DNA of 64,000 nt from Chitinophagaceae bacterium (GTDB taxonomy: Bacteria; Bacteroidota; Bacteroidia; Chitinophagales; Chitinophagaceae), in contig JAFKGQ010000004.1 in the NCBI GenBank assembly GCA_017307755.1, positions 62,001-126,000 on the forward strand, given 5' to 3'. Below are positions 53,140-62,653 of the stretch, piece by piece (within the stretch, counting starts at the first letter, position 1; the number at the start of each line of letters is the position of its first letter). Made by a program: the position numbers and the translations under genes. The notes beneath the pieces were generated by a model that was not told where the DNA came from, searched no databases, and worked only from the letters and a program-made list of their open reading frames with translations.

Positions 53140-56100
53140 ATGTCAACCCCGATATATAAGCGTCAATTATTTTTATCCATATATTTTATGATGGCGGTGC
53201 TGGCTGTGCGCTCACAGCCCACATTGCCGGCGGCTTACCCGACAACTTCCCTGGTGAACTATATTCGTACCTGGGATGCTACAGCACCCGAACAGGACGC
53301 CAATGTGCTCGTTACCCGGCCACTAAGAGATGTGAAGCAAGCGACATCTTTTATCGACGGCCTGGGCCGGTCGTTGCAGACCATTGTGAAAGGAGGCTCG
53401 CTGAATACGGGCAGCAACCCGTCCGATATGGTCATGCCGGTGGAATATGATGCTGTTGGACGGGAAGTATACAAATATCTTCCTTTTGCAGCAAATAGTA
53501 CTGGCGGTAATACCTCAGTCAATGACGGGGCCTTCAAGGTGAATCCTTTTCAGCAGCAGGTGGCATTTTACAATCAACAACTGGCAAACGAACCTGCTGA
53601 GATCAACATTGGTGCGAACCAGCTGAATTATGCGTACAGCCAGACCAATTATGAACCCTCTCCTCTGAACCGGGTTAGTAAAACCCTTGCTCCGGGGGTG
53701 AATTGGGCGGGATCTGATAAAGGGATCAACGCTTACTATCTTTTCAATACAGCTGCTGATAGTGTGCGGGGATGGATCGTAACGATTGGAGTCACCGGAA
53801 CTTTTAGTACCTATGCATCGCCCGGCGCTTATCCACCTGGACAGCTATCCAAACTGGCAAGAGTAGACGAGAATGGCAAGCAGATCATTGAGTTCAGGGA
53901 TAAGCAAGGTAAGATTGTGCTGAAGAAGGTTCAGCTTTCTGCAGCCGGCGATAATGGTAGCGGCAGCGGCCATTCGGGCTGGCTTTGTACATATTATATT
54001 TACAACGATCTGGAGGAGTTGAGTGCGGTATTGCAGCCGCGGGGCGTGGAGCTGATCAATGCCAACTGGCTGCTGACGGACGCAATGGTACTGGCGGAGC
54101 AATGCTTCCGATATGAATATGATCAGCGACAGCGGATGATCATCAAACAAGTGCCCGGCGCCCAACCGGTGGGCATGATCTATGATGCACGTGATCGCCT
54201 GGTCATGGTCCAGGACGGTAATATGCGGACGAAGAACCAGTACCTAGTGACCCTTTATGACGACCTGAACCGCACCGTGCAGACCGGCTTATTACTGAAC
54301 ACTTTCAACAATTACTCTTTCACACAGCATCTTGCTGCCGCTGCCGCCAGCACGGCTTACCCCTTTTCGGTCGACAATCAACCCGCCCAGTTTCAGTGGA
54401 TGACGCAGACTGGATATGATGATTACAGCAATCTGCCTGCTGCATCCAATCTCACGGCCACTCTGGACAATACCTATACTACCGCGGCTTATATCAATAC
54501 TTCATATAATGCTTCGCCGGACTATGCGCAACAGCCAGTGTTATCCACCCAGACCAGGGAATATCCTACCTGGACACAGCAACGGATAGTGGAAACTCTG
54601 CCGGTGACGGGCCATTCTATACTGTATTCCCTTAATTTGTATGACAACAAGGGAAGGTTAATACAGGAGAAAAAACTTAATAGTCTTGGGGGGCAGGACG
54701 TCATTACAACACAATATAATTGGGCTGGACAGGTGATCCACAAAGCGGAAAAATACGACCGGGCAGGATGGGAAGTCAACTGTTTACTCACCCAACTTAG
54801 CTATGACGACCTGGGGCGATTGATCCAGACTGACCAGAAGCTTGGCAGTGGGCTAATAAAAGGGGGGGCGTTACCTGGGAATTGGACTACCACAGTGCGA
54901 AATGAATACGATCCCCTGGGCCAGCTTAAACGACAGAACCTGGGCAACCGACCTGGTGCGAGTGTCCCATTGGCTAAACAGGATTATCTTTACAATATCC
55001 GGGGATGGATGCTTTCTTTGAACAAAGATTATATCACGGGAGCGGATACTATCGACCGGTATTTCAGCATAGAGCTGGGCTATGACAAAAATGCCAGTTT
55101 CAGCACATTCAGCGCTCAATACAATGGGAATATTGCGGGCATGCTTTGGAAGAGCGCAGGCGATCAGAAGAAACGGAAATATGATTTCACCTACGATGCT
55201 GCAAACCGGCTCATGACCGGTACTTTTACCCAATATGTTTCGGGCAGCGGTTCGAGCGCCGTTTTTGACAACAGCGACGGCCTTAACTTTTCCATCGGCA
55301 ACCTCAGCTATGATGCCAACGGAAATATTAAATCGATGGGGGAATATGCCTGGAAACCATCGGGTACTTTTACCCTCGACAACCTGCAGTATAATTACAA
55401 TTCATCCGGCAAGAGTAACAAACTTCAAAACGTCATTGATCTCAGTAATGACCCTACGACAGTCCAGGGTGATTTCAGAGCCAACCAACAATATATGACT
55501 GCGCTGGGAGGTACAAAGACGGCTGCAGCCGTAGACTACAGCTATGACCCCAACGGTAATCTTAGCAAAGACCGTAACAAATCCATCGATACTATCAAAT
55601 ACAACTATCTGAATCTACCCGATTCGATAGTATTCAATTATAATGGGGAACTTAAGTATATCACCTATTTCTATGACCCCTCGGGAACAAAGATTTACAA
55701 ACGGGTGGATGAGCCGGGACAGGAGGTAAGCACTGAAACCTTCTACCTGGGGCCGAACATGTATTCCACCGGCGGATCACTGGATGGTAATGCTTATAAT
55801 TTTCATCATGTAAGTCTCGAGAATGGCCGGATACGGTATACACCTATACAGGGTCCGGATTCCGCGAAACTCGATTATGATTATTTTCTGAAAGATCACC
55901 TGGGCAATGTGCGCAGTGTCGTGACGGAGGAGACTAAAACGGACGCCTATCAGACACTGGCTTTCGAAGGAACTACTGCGGAAATTAACAACCAGTACAA
56001 TCAATGGGAGAATAGCAGTGGCAATTATATGGACATTGTGGCATTGCGGACGGCCTGGCCGTCCTCGTTCCTGGCCACCTATGGTTCAAACAGCGCCAAT

Positions 56101-57567
56101 GGAGCATATGGGATGCAGATCAAGAAGAGCACCGGCGCTATCGGAGCAGGTAAGCTGCTAAAAGTAATGGTGGGAGATACGATCCATACATCTGTCGATT
56201 ATTACTATAATGCAGCCAGCTATGACAACCATACAGCTAATGGTAAGAGCAGTTTGGTATCGGTCATCAGCAGTGTGCTGGCCGGTCTGGCACCTTCTCC
56301 AGCCAGCAGTATTTTAAAGAGCGGGGCTGCGGACGTCGCTAACAATTTGAATAACAGCACTGCGGTTACGAGCCTGTTTACCTCGCAAAATGCGGGTACG
56401 ACTGCAGATACCAGGCCCAAGGCTTATCTTAATATTCTCTTCTTTGATAACCAGTTCCGGCTAGACCAGACAAACAGTGTAGCGATTGCTGTGACCGCCA
56501 GTCCGGGGACCAAGGGAACGATTGATAAGAAAATGGCCAATGCCATTCGGGTTAGAAGCAGTGGATATGTATATTTGTATTTCAGCAACGAGAGCGAAAC
56601 ACCTGTGTTCTTTGATAATTTTATGCTTACCCATGTTCGGGGAAGGCTTCTGGAGGAGACGCATTATTATCCATTTGGTCTCACCATGGCGGGAATATCT
56701 GATAAGGCATTAAAGAGTGGTTATGCGGAGAATAAGCATAGGTATAATGGAGGAAATGAGCTGCAGAATAAAGAGTTCAGTGATGGCAGCGGGCTGGAAG
56801 CGTATGATGCGAATTTCAGGATGTATGATCCACAAATTGGGAGATTTTTCCAGATAGATCCATTATCAGACTTAAGCGAAAATTGGAGTGGTTATGCATT
56901 CGTACAGGATAACCCCAACTCATTTAGTGATCCAATGGGCCTTACTGATAGCGTTGTGGGATTAATGCCTTATGCACCGGCGCCGATTATAACCCCGCCT
57001 CCCCCAGCACCACACAAAGATTTAAATGTTGATTTAGCTACTGTCTCTGGCTATAATCAGCAAGACCACAATTTTTTTCTGAATTTTGTAGTTGACCGAA
57101 CTATTGGAACCCCACCTACGTGGTGGCAACGTCTTACCCGGGATGATGGTTATGTAGGGAAAAACCTACTTGGTGAAGATGTATTTATAAAATATTATAC
57201 AGGCACACCGCCAATTCCCAGTTTTTCCAGATTTAATCCCAGGGATGTTCTAAAGATTTACAAGATTATTAAAAATTTGCAGTGGTCATCCCGTAGTGTG
57301 GCAAAAGCAGCGAAGTTACTTCTTAACGGTGCTAAAGAAGTAACGGTAAAAAATAAAGCAGAAGCAGAAGAACTTTATCTTGCTATTTATATGGAAAAAG
57401 GATATACAAACACAACAGGTATGTCGGCTAAAGAAGTAAGAGACTTCTTCCCGGAGGGAAAGGGAGGTACCTATCACTGGGATTTAAATGACACACAACA
57501 TGGAGGAATACCACATTTACAGATTCACGATGGGCTCAATATAATACGTATATTTTTTGAACTATGA
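53140..57567 (+). CDS. DUF6443/RHS repeat protein with variable C-terminal toxin-like domain
   Basis: A 1475-aa secreted protein. After the signal peptide (FLSIYFMMAVLAVRSQ) comes a DUF6443-type N-domain with TSLVNYIRTWDATAPEQDAN, then at least nine YD repeats (e.g. YDARDRLVMVQDGN, YDDLGRLIQTDQ, YDPNGNLSKDRN). The RHS-associated core (about 1176-1264) has HYYPFGLTM, NKHRYNGGNELQNKEF and DPQIGRFFQIDPLSD. Beyond DPMGL, about residue 1266, the sequence changes: a Pro-rich spacer, then about 100 residues ending GKGGTYHWDLND, HGGIPHLQIHDG and IIRIFFEL, with a conserved-looking set of His and Asp. This is the usual place for an exchangeable toxin tip; the toxin family was not recognised. The next gene overlaps by ATGA and is the immunity candidate. 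Base composition becomes more AT-rich after the core. Confidence 0.88.
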   Translation: MSTPIYKRQLFLSIYFMMAVLAVRSQPTLPAAYPTTSLVNYIRTWDATAPEQDANVLVTRPLRDVKQATSFIDGLGRSLQTIVKGGSLNTGSNPSDMVMPVEYDAVGREVYKYLPFAANSTGGNTSVNDGAFKVNPFQQQVAFYNQQLANEPAEINIGANQLNYAYSQTNYEPSPLNRVSKTLAPGVNWAGSDKGINAYYLFNTAADSVRGWIVTIGVTGTFSTYASPGAYPPGQLSKLARVDENGKQIIEFRDKQGKIVLKKVQLSAAGDNGSGSGHSGWLCTYYIYNDLEELSAVLQPRGVELINANWLLTDAMVLAEQCFRYEYDQRQRMIIKQVPGAQPVGMIYDARDRLVMVQDGNMRTKNQYLVTLYDDLNRTVQTGLLLNTFNNYSFTQHLAAAAASTAYPFSVDNQPAQFQWMTQTGYDDYSNLPAASNLTATLDNTYTTAAYINTSYNASPDYAQQPVLSTQTREYPTWTQQRIVETLPVTGHSILYSLNLYDNKGRLIQEKKLNSLGGQDVITTQYNWAGQVIHKAEKYDRAGWEVNCLLTQLSYDDLGRLIQTDQKLGSGLIKGGALPGNWTTTVRNEYDPLGQLKRQNLGNRPGASVPLAKQDYLYNIRGWMLSLNKDYITGADTIDRYFSIELGYDKNASFSTFSAQYNGNIAGMLWKSAGDQKKRKYDFTYDAANRLMTGTFTQYVSGSGSSAVFDNSDGLNFSIGNLSYDANGNIKSMGEYAWKPSGTFTLDNLQYNYNSSGKSNKLQNVIDLSNDPTTVQGDFRANQQYMTALGGTKTAAAVDYSYDPNGNLSKDRNKSIDTIKYNYLNLPDSIVFNYNGELKYITYFYDPSGTKIYKRVDEPGQEVSTETFYLGPNMYSTGGSLDGNAYNFHHVSLENGRIRYTPIQGPDSAKLDYDYFLKDHLGNVRSVVTEETKTDAYQTLAFEGTTAEINNQYNQWENSSGNYMDIVALRTAWPSSFLATYGSNSANGAYGMQIKKSTGAIGAGKLLKVMVGDTIHTSVDYYYNAASYDNHTANGKSSLVSVISSVLAGLAPSPASSILKSGAADVANNLNNSTAVTSLFTSQNAGTTADTRPKAYLNILFFDNQFRLDQTNSVAIAVTASPGTKGTIDKKMANAIRVRSSGYVYLYFSNESETPVFFDNFMLTHVRGRLLEETHYYPFGLTMAGISDKALKSGYAENKHRYNGGNELQNKEFSDGSGLEAYDANFRMYDPQIGRFFQIDPLSDLSENWSGYAFVQDNPNSFSDPMGLTDSVVGLMPYAPAPIITPPPPAPHKDLNVDLATVSGYNQQDHNFFLNFVVDRTIGTPPTWWQRLTRDDGYVGKNLLGEDVFIKYYTGTPPIPSFSRFNPRDVLKIYKIIKNLQWSSRSVAKAAKLLLNGAKEVTVKNKAEAEELYLAIYMEKGYTNTTGMSAKEVRDFFPEGKGGTYHWDLNDTQHGGIPHLQIHDGLNIIRIFFEL

Positions 57568-57941
57568 CAAAAGAACAGTTGGAATTTTATTTAAACAGAA
57601 AGAACGTATTTGGATATAATACAGAAAAAAATGATAAAGTTGTTGGGTGGATTAAGCTGTCCAAACTTTTTCCAATTTCGGGATTTTTTGAACGATTCCA
57701 GGATATAGCTGATCCGAAGACTGTTGAAGAGCAGATGAAGATCCAGCGTGAGCCATATTGCGTAAATATTGGTCAAGTAACACGTGAGGCGTTTGACAGT
57801 GATAAATATCCTGGTAATGACGATTATCTACTTAATGTCAACTACTTTTTTAGCAATTTAGACGATGTTGAAAAATTCATACAGGACCTTGGCTATGATC
57901 TTTCTGAAATAAAATGGAAGGTTGATTTTGATTTTTTATAA
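57564..57941 (+). CDS. Putative immunity protein of the RHS toxin
   Basis: A 125-aa soluble acidic protein without signal peptide or TM segment: MTKEQLEFYLNRKNVFGYNT to KVDFDFL. The start codon overlaps the RHS stop (ATGA at 57564-57567), the hallmark of toxin-immunity pairing by translational coupling. No family was recognised. It is AT-rich like the toxin tip, so both probably moved together. Seven-strand or alpha-beta immunity folds cannot be told apart by eye. The role is inferred from position and size alone. Confidence 0.75.
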   Translation: MTKEQLEFYLNRKNVFGYNTEKNDKVVGWIKLSKLFPISGFFERFQDIADPKTVEEQMKIQREPYCVNIGQVTREAFDSDKYPGNDDYLLNVNYFFSNLDDVEKFIQDLGYDLSEIKWKVDFDFL

Positions 57942-57950
57942 CCCGAAAAT

Positions 57951-60900
57951 ATGAAGAAATTATTTGGACTAGCTGCAATGTCCTGCATTCTAATAACAAA
58001 GAACTGCCCTGCTCAATCATATGTTCCTAGTGATGCTTATCCGTCATATTTCGGGATAAACTCTGTCATGCCTCCCACACCCACAGCTGCTGCATTAGGT
58101 ACATTCGCAAATTATGCAGTAGGAAATTTTAGAGGAACACCTAATATCGATGTTCCCATATATGAGATAAACGAAGGCGGATTTAAACTTCCAATTTCTC
58201 TGAGCTATAATGCTTCAGGCATTAAAGTGGCAGATTATAGCAGTTGGGTAGGACTATCATGGTCATTGAATGCCGGCGGGGTGATCACCCGTATGATCCA
58301 GGATGTAGCTGATGATTGGACATCTTTAAGGGATCAAGCACCCGTTGCTTCATTAGTAAAAAGTGGGGGTTTATATTACAATTACAACTTGTCCAAATCA
58401 ACTATTGAGAATTATTATGCCACTGCGGGTTTTGTAACTCCTAGTAGTGCTAATTTTATTGACGGGTATAATGATCAGTGTGGTCAGCCGGCAGGCGCCC
58501 AAAGTCTCTGGTCGTTAATGGACAACCATCTTGATACCGAGCCTGATATTTTTTTCTATAATTTTAATGGTCATACCGGTAAATTCATTTTTAATAAAGG
58601 AACTGATTCAAATACAAATATTGGATTTATTGCTGCTGACCAGCATAAAATATCTTTAATCCCTTACCGGGATCTTAAATTCAATTATTCCTTAAATCCG
58701 ATACATGGGTCATACACTACTTTTAATGCAAACGGGTTTATAAACACCTTCGACGTATTTGACGAACAGGGAAACCATTACTATTTTTCAAACCCGGAAT
58801 GGTCTTACTCAAACATCAATTTTCATATATGGAATGATTTTCGTAAGATACCCGTGAATGGAACACAGGATGCCGGATATAGTTATTCATCGTGGTATTT
58901 GACCAGGATTGTAACAGCATTGGGGAAAACGATCAACTTTACCTATTCCTCTGAACAATATACGCAGGACATCGATCTGGAATATACCGTAAGGGATTTT
59001 GTAAATGGCGGTCTTGGCTGTTCTACTCCCTATAATCAGCCAGGACAATATGAGAATTCATTTGGCTTTACAACCCATTACGGACAACGGCTTGCAGCTA
59101 TAGAGGGCGATGACTTTAAGATATTATTCAATGCTGACCTTGGCAGAACGGATCTGATTGGAAGCAATGCCTTGACTGCTATCCAGGTGTATTCAAAAGA
59201 TATTAATCATGTCGCAACGTTAGTGAAAGAATTTGATCTTCAATATTCTTATTTTCAACCTGCCGTAATGCCGACCCTTTCCCAGAACGATTTAAACTAC
59301 GGGAATTCAAATCAAAGACTTCGGCTTGATGCTATTGTTGAAAAGGGATCCGATGGAAGCCTAAAACCTCCTACTTCATTTATTTATAATGACAATCCCT
59401 CAGTCCCCGCGCTGCCTTCAAGGCATTCGGTGCAACAGGATTTTTTTGGGTACTTTAATGGCAATTCATGTGCTTCTCTAATTCCGACGGTATATGTATA
59501 TACACATCTGCCGGGCAATGATCGATTAAGCGTATACCCCTACGCCGGTCTAACGCCGGATTTCACCATAGCCGGTGCGGACAGAACGGTGAATCCGACA
59601 GCCATTTTATCCGGGACGCTCAAATCAATAACGTATCCTACCGGAGGAGTCACATCCTTTACATTCGAGCCAAACGATTTTTACTACAGGAATACCACCA
59701 TGTTAGGGGGTGGGCTAAGATTGAAACAAACAACCAATTATGATGGCATCAGCCACGGGAATGATGTTATAAAAAATTATAGTTACACAAAGAATTTACA
59801 AGGCGTAAACATTACCACGGGCGTTGTAATTGATCCACCTGTTTTTGCTTACACTCAGAACTTTGCTAATTACTGGGAGCCGTCTTATACCAATAGTAAT
59901 TCTGTCTGGTACCCTGTTCCGTATACGTATGAGTGGGACCCCTTTACAGATTTGGCTTACTATACCCATAATATGGTAATTACCTCAAGAGCGAGCTATT
60001 CTTTAGATAGCTACAATGGTGAAAAGGTTGGATATACGGAGATAGCAGAAAGCACACCTGGGAATGGTAAAACAGTGACCGATTATAGCAGCCCGGCCCG
60101 GTACAATGATACAAATGATTCTGTGGGCGGAGCCTGTGATATTAATATAAATGGTTACTGTGACGGTCTTTATAAACAAACACCGGTAAAAACATGGATT
60201 GTCAACAGATATGGTCAGGATGGTTATGGATGGATACAACCACCTGATAACATTAATAGTATAGATGTTTATGGTTTGAATATGGGGCCCAATGGTTTCC
60301 CGTTTGCCCCTAATTTAAATTATGATTGGAATAGGGGACTCGTTACAAAAAAAAGCATATATGATGAGTCAGGCAAATTATTGAATACTGTTGATTATTC
60401 TTATGTCACATATAGCCCCGGAGTAAGTAAACCCTTATATACATATGGTTTAAAAAAGGGTATTCAGGACAATTACTTGTTATTCTTTTCCAATTTTAGT
60501 GCTATTGTATTCTCGCTGGATTTAGATAAATACCTGGTGAGTGCCCGTTATCCCATTATTACAAACATTGCTAAAGTATTATCCGCAAAAACAACCAAAA
60601 GTTTCGACCCCAATAACAGCAGCAGCTATATGCAGACGGTGGAGACATACAATTATGCAAGCAACGAGATGCTGCCGGTTAAAATCGAAACAACTACATC
60701 CACCGGCGATACATTAGATAAATTTATGTTTTATCCCATGGATTACAATCTACCGGGTTTTGCACAAGATCCTGTTTATACGGGTATTAAAAATTTGCAG
60801 ACCGGCCATGTGATCAATCCGGTGATAGAGACTTATACCAGACGACAAAGCCCATCGGGCGCCAATCAAAGATTTATTAATGGAAAGATCGTCACTTATC

Positions 60901-62084
60901 AGGCAAATATTATGCTGCCTGCTAATGAATATCAACTGGAGGTTGCCAATCCTCCGGCCTCTTATAGTTCAGCTACCATTTCGAGCACAGGGATAACAAT
61001 GGACCCAAACTATCGATTGAACACCGCTTTTGATAGTTATTCCATCAATGGTAATTTATTACATCAAACCCAGGTAGGTAATCAAGGGGCAAGTTTTATC
61101 TGGGGTTATAACCAATCATTGCCGGTGGCTCAGGTTGTCAACACCAGCACGGATAATAGCACATTTGCGTACACCAGCTTTGAAGAAAATGATATGTATG
61201 TTTATAACTGGACGATTGGGAACGGGGTTATCACCGGTGCGAAGGCAAGAACAGGCAATAATTATTATAACTTATCTGCCGGCGGCGTTTCAAGCACTAT
61301 GCATATTCCCGGCGGGAATTATGTTCTTTCTTTTTGGGGAGATGATGCGAATGCTGCCCACTACCTGGTAAGTGTGGGACAAACAGTCGGCAGTGGGAGC
61401 AGTTCAGTAAAATTAATTAAGCAGGAAACACCTGCTTCCGCCGGCGCACTAGCTTATTTTGAGTACCAGGTAAACATTTCATATACTTCTGCTGTCGTCT
61501 CGCTGAGCTCAGCATTAAGTACGGCCGTCAATATAGACGAACTGCGGCTTTATCCCGGCAAGGCGCGTATGAAGACTTTTACGTACAATAAAATGGTGGG
61601 AGTGACATCTGTATGTGATGAATCCGATCATGTAACAACGTATGAATACGATGCATTCAGCAGATTGATCCTGGTCAGAGACCAGGATAAAAATATCCTT
61701 CGCAAAATAGATTATCAGTATCAGGTGCCTGCCGGAGGGGCAGTGCAATCGTCAGTGATTTACAGCAGTAACTACGTCTTGCAAAGCGGATATGTCGCCA
61801 CCTTTACAAATGTGGCCACCGCCCAGCAACAGTCCTTTAATATCCCCTCTGCCAGTAATGCCCAACAAGCTTTAGGTTCCATCCCTAACGGCAGATATAA
61901 CATTACTGTAAAGGCTTCCGGCTCGACCTCAACCCGTATAATCGGATTTACGGGCAACTGTAACAGTTCGCCTTTATACCTGACCTTATTGGGTTCTTCT
62001 TCACCCGGATCTTCCGTCACATTCAGCAACGTTGACATTAGTTCCGGTAACTGCAATGCTATCTATATCGATCGAAATGATTAA
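57951..62084 (+). CDS. Giant secreted RHS/YD-repeat-like protein without a toxin tip
   Basis: A 1377-aa exported protein, signal peptide MKKLFGLAAMSCILITK-like ending near PAQ. Residues about 74-112 contain GGFKLPISLSYNASGIKVAD and WVGLSWSLNAGGVITRM, the start region of many Bacteroidota RHS relatives. The centre is long beta-rich sequence with spaced YSY, TSFTFEP and NYDG motifs. Near 1233 is one clear YD repeat (YEYDAFSRLILVRDQ) and KIDYQYQV. The RHS-associated core and toxin tip are missing. Instead about 110 C-terminal residues, GYVATFTN to SSGNCNAIYI, form an Ig-like or adhesive domain. It is markedly AT-rich. It may be a surface filament or an orphan carrier. Confidence 0.8.
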   Translation: MKKLFGLAAMSCILITKNCPAQSYVPSDAYPSYFGINSVMPPTPTAAALGTFANYAVGNFRGTPNIDVPIYEINEGGFKLPISLSYNASGIKVADYSSWVGLSWSLNAGGVITRMIQDVADDWTSLRDQAPVASLVKSGGLYYNYNLSKSTIENYYATAGFVTPSSANFIDGYNDQCGQPAGAQSLWSLMDNHLDTEPDIFFYNFNGHTGKFIFNKGTDSNTNIGFIAADQHKISLIPYRDLKFNYSLNPIHGSYTTFNANGFINTFDVFDEQGNHYYFSNPEWSYSNINFHIWNDFRKIPVNGTQDAGYSYSSWYLTRIVTALGKTINFTYSSEQYTQDIDLEYTVRDFVNGGLGCSTPYNQPGQYENSFGFTTHYGQRLAAIEGDDFKILFNADLGRTDLIGSNALTAIQVYSKDINHVATLVKEFDLQYSYFQPAVMPTLSQNDLNYGNSNQRLRLDAIVEKGSDGSLKPPTSFIYNDNPSVPALPSRHSVQQDFFGYFNGNSCASLIPTVYVYTHLPGNDRLSVYPYAGLTPDFTIAGADRTVNPTAILSGTLKSITYPTGGVTSFTFEPNDFYYRNTTMLGGGLRLKQTTNYDGISHGNDVIKNYSYTKNLQGVNITTGVVIDPPVFAYTQNFANYWEPSYTNSNSVWYPVPYTYEWDPFTDLAYYTHNMVITSRASYSLDSYNGEKVGYTEIAESTPGNGKTVTDYSSPARYNDTNDSVGGACDININGYCDGLYKQTPVKTWIVNRYGQDGYGWIQPPDNINSIDVYGLNMGPNGFPFAPNLNYDWNRGLVTKKSIYDESGKLLNTVDYSYVTYSPGVSKPLYTYGLKKGIQDNYLLFFSNFSAIVFSLDLDKYLVSARYPIITNIAKVLSAKTTKSFDPNNSSSYMQTVETYNYASNEMLPVKIETTTSTGDTLDKFMFYPMDYNLPGFAQDPVYTGIKNLQTGHVINPVIETYTRRQSPSGANQRFINGKIVTYQANIMLPANEYQLEVANPPASYSSATISSTGITMDPNYRLNTAFDSYSINGNLLHQTQVGNQGASFIWGYNQSLPVAQVVNTSTDNSTFAYTSFEENDMYVYNWTIGNGVITGAKARTGNNYYNLSAGGVSSTMHIPGGNYVLSFWGDDANAAHYLVSVGQTVGSGSSSVKLIKQETPASAGALAYFEYQVNISYTSAVVSLSSALSTAVNIDELRLYPGKARMKTFTYNKMVGVTSVCDESDHVTTYEYDAFSRLILVRDQDKNILRKIDYQYQVPAGGAVQSSVIYSSNYVLQSGYVATFTNVATAQQQSFNIPSASNAQQALGSIPNGRYNITVKASGSTSTRIIGFTGNCNSSPLYLTLLGSSSPGSSVTFSNVDISSGNCNAIYIDRND

Positions 62085-62096
62085 ATAATACCATTT

Positions 62097-62636
62097 ATGC
62101 ACTTTTTGTTATCACTGAAAATGATGATCCTTTTCTTTATTAATTCCCAGATTGGGAATATATACGGGGTGAAGTTTACCACCATCGAAGGGACAAGCAG
62201 ATCTATGAGCGAATTTGCCGGGAAGAAAATATTGATCCTTGTTTTGTCGGGAGTTAAGAATGAGATAAATACGGCCTATCTGCAACGTATTGACTCGGTG
62301 AGTAAGGAATATGCTGATCAACTGTTCGTTATCGGCGTTCCTTTTTATGATGATAATGATCATATGGAAAATGAGGATACCCTGAGGCAATATTATCGTA
62401 GTACGCTTGGGGCCCAGGTGATTATAACAAGGGGAATGATGACCCGCAAGGCAGCCGGCAATAATCAAAGTGAGCTATTTTCCTGGTTGACTAACAGCCA
62501 AAAGAATACTCATTTCGATCAGGACGTCGCCGGTGCCGGCCAGAAATATTTTATCAATGAAAAAGGCGAATTGTTCGGTGTGTTGGACCCTACATCAAAC
62601 TTAAGTGAACGAATGCTTAAAAGGATGCTGAAATAA
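62097..62636 (+). CDS. Thioredoxin-fold (glutathione peroxidase-like) protein lacking cysteine
   Basis: A 179-aa protein following the giant YD-repeat gene by 12 bp. A short hydrophobic start (MHFLLSLKMMILFFI) may be a signal or anchor. The domain begins VKFTTIEGTSRSMSEFAGKK and ILILVLSGV, and has VSKEYADQLFVIGVPFYDD and AGAGQKYFINEKGELFGVLDP. This is the outline of a glutathione peroxidase/redoxin fold. At the place of the catalytic Cys or Sec there is no cysteine, and the protein has none at all, so classical peroxidase activity is not expected. It could be a structural or binding partner of the surface proteins. Family assignment is tentative. Confidence 0.65.
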   Translation: MHFLLSLKMMILFFINSQIGNIYGVKFTTIEGTSRSMSEFAGKKILILVLSGVKNEINTAYLQRIDSVSKEYADQLFVIGVPFYDDNDHMENEDTLRQYYRSTLGAQVIITRGMMTRKAAGNNQSELFSWLTNSQKNTHFDQDVAGAGQKYFINEKGELFGVLDPTSNLSERMLKRMLK

Positions 62637-62653
62637 ATTCCTCCTTTTCATCA

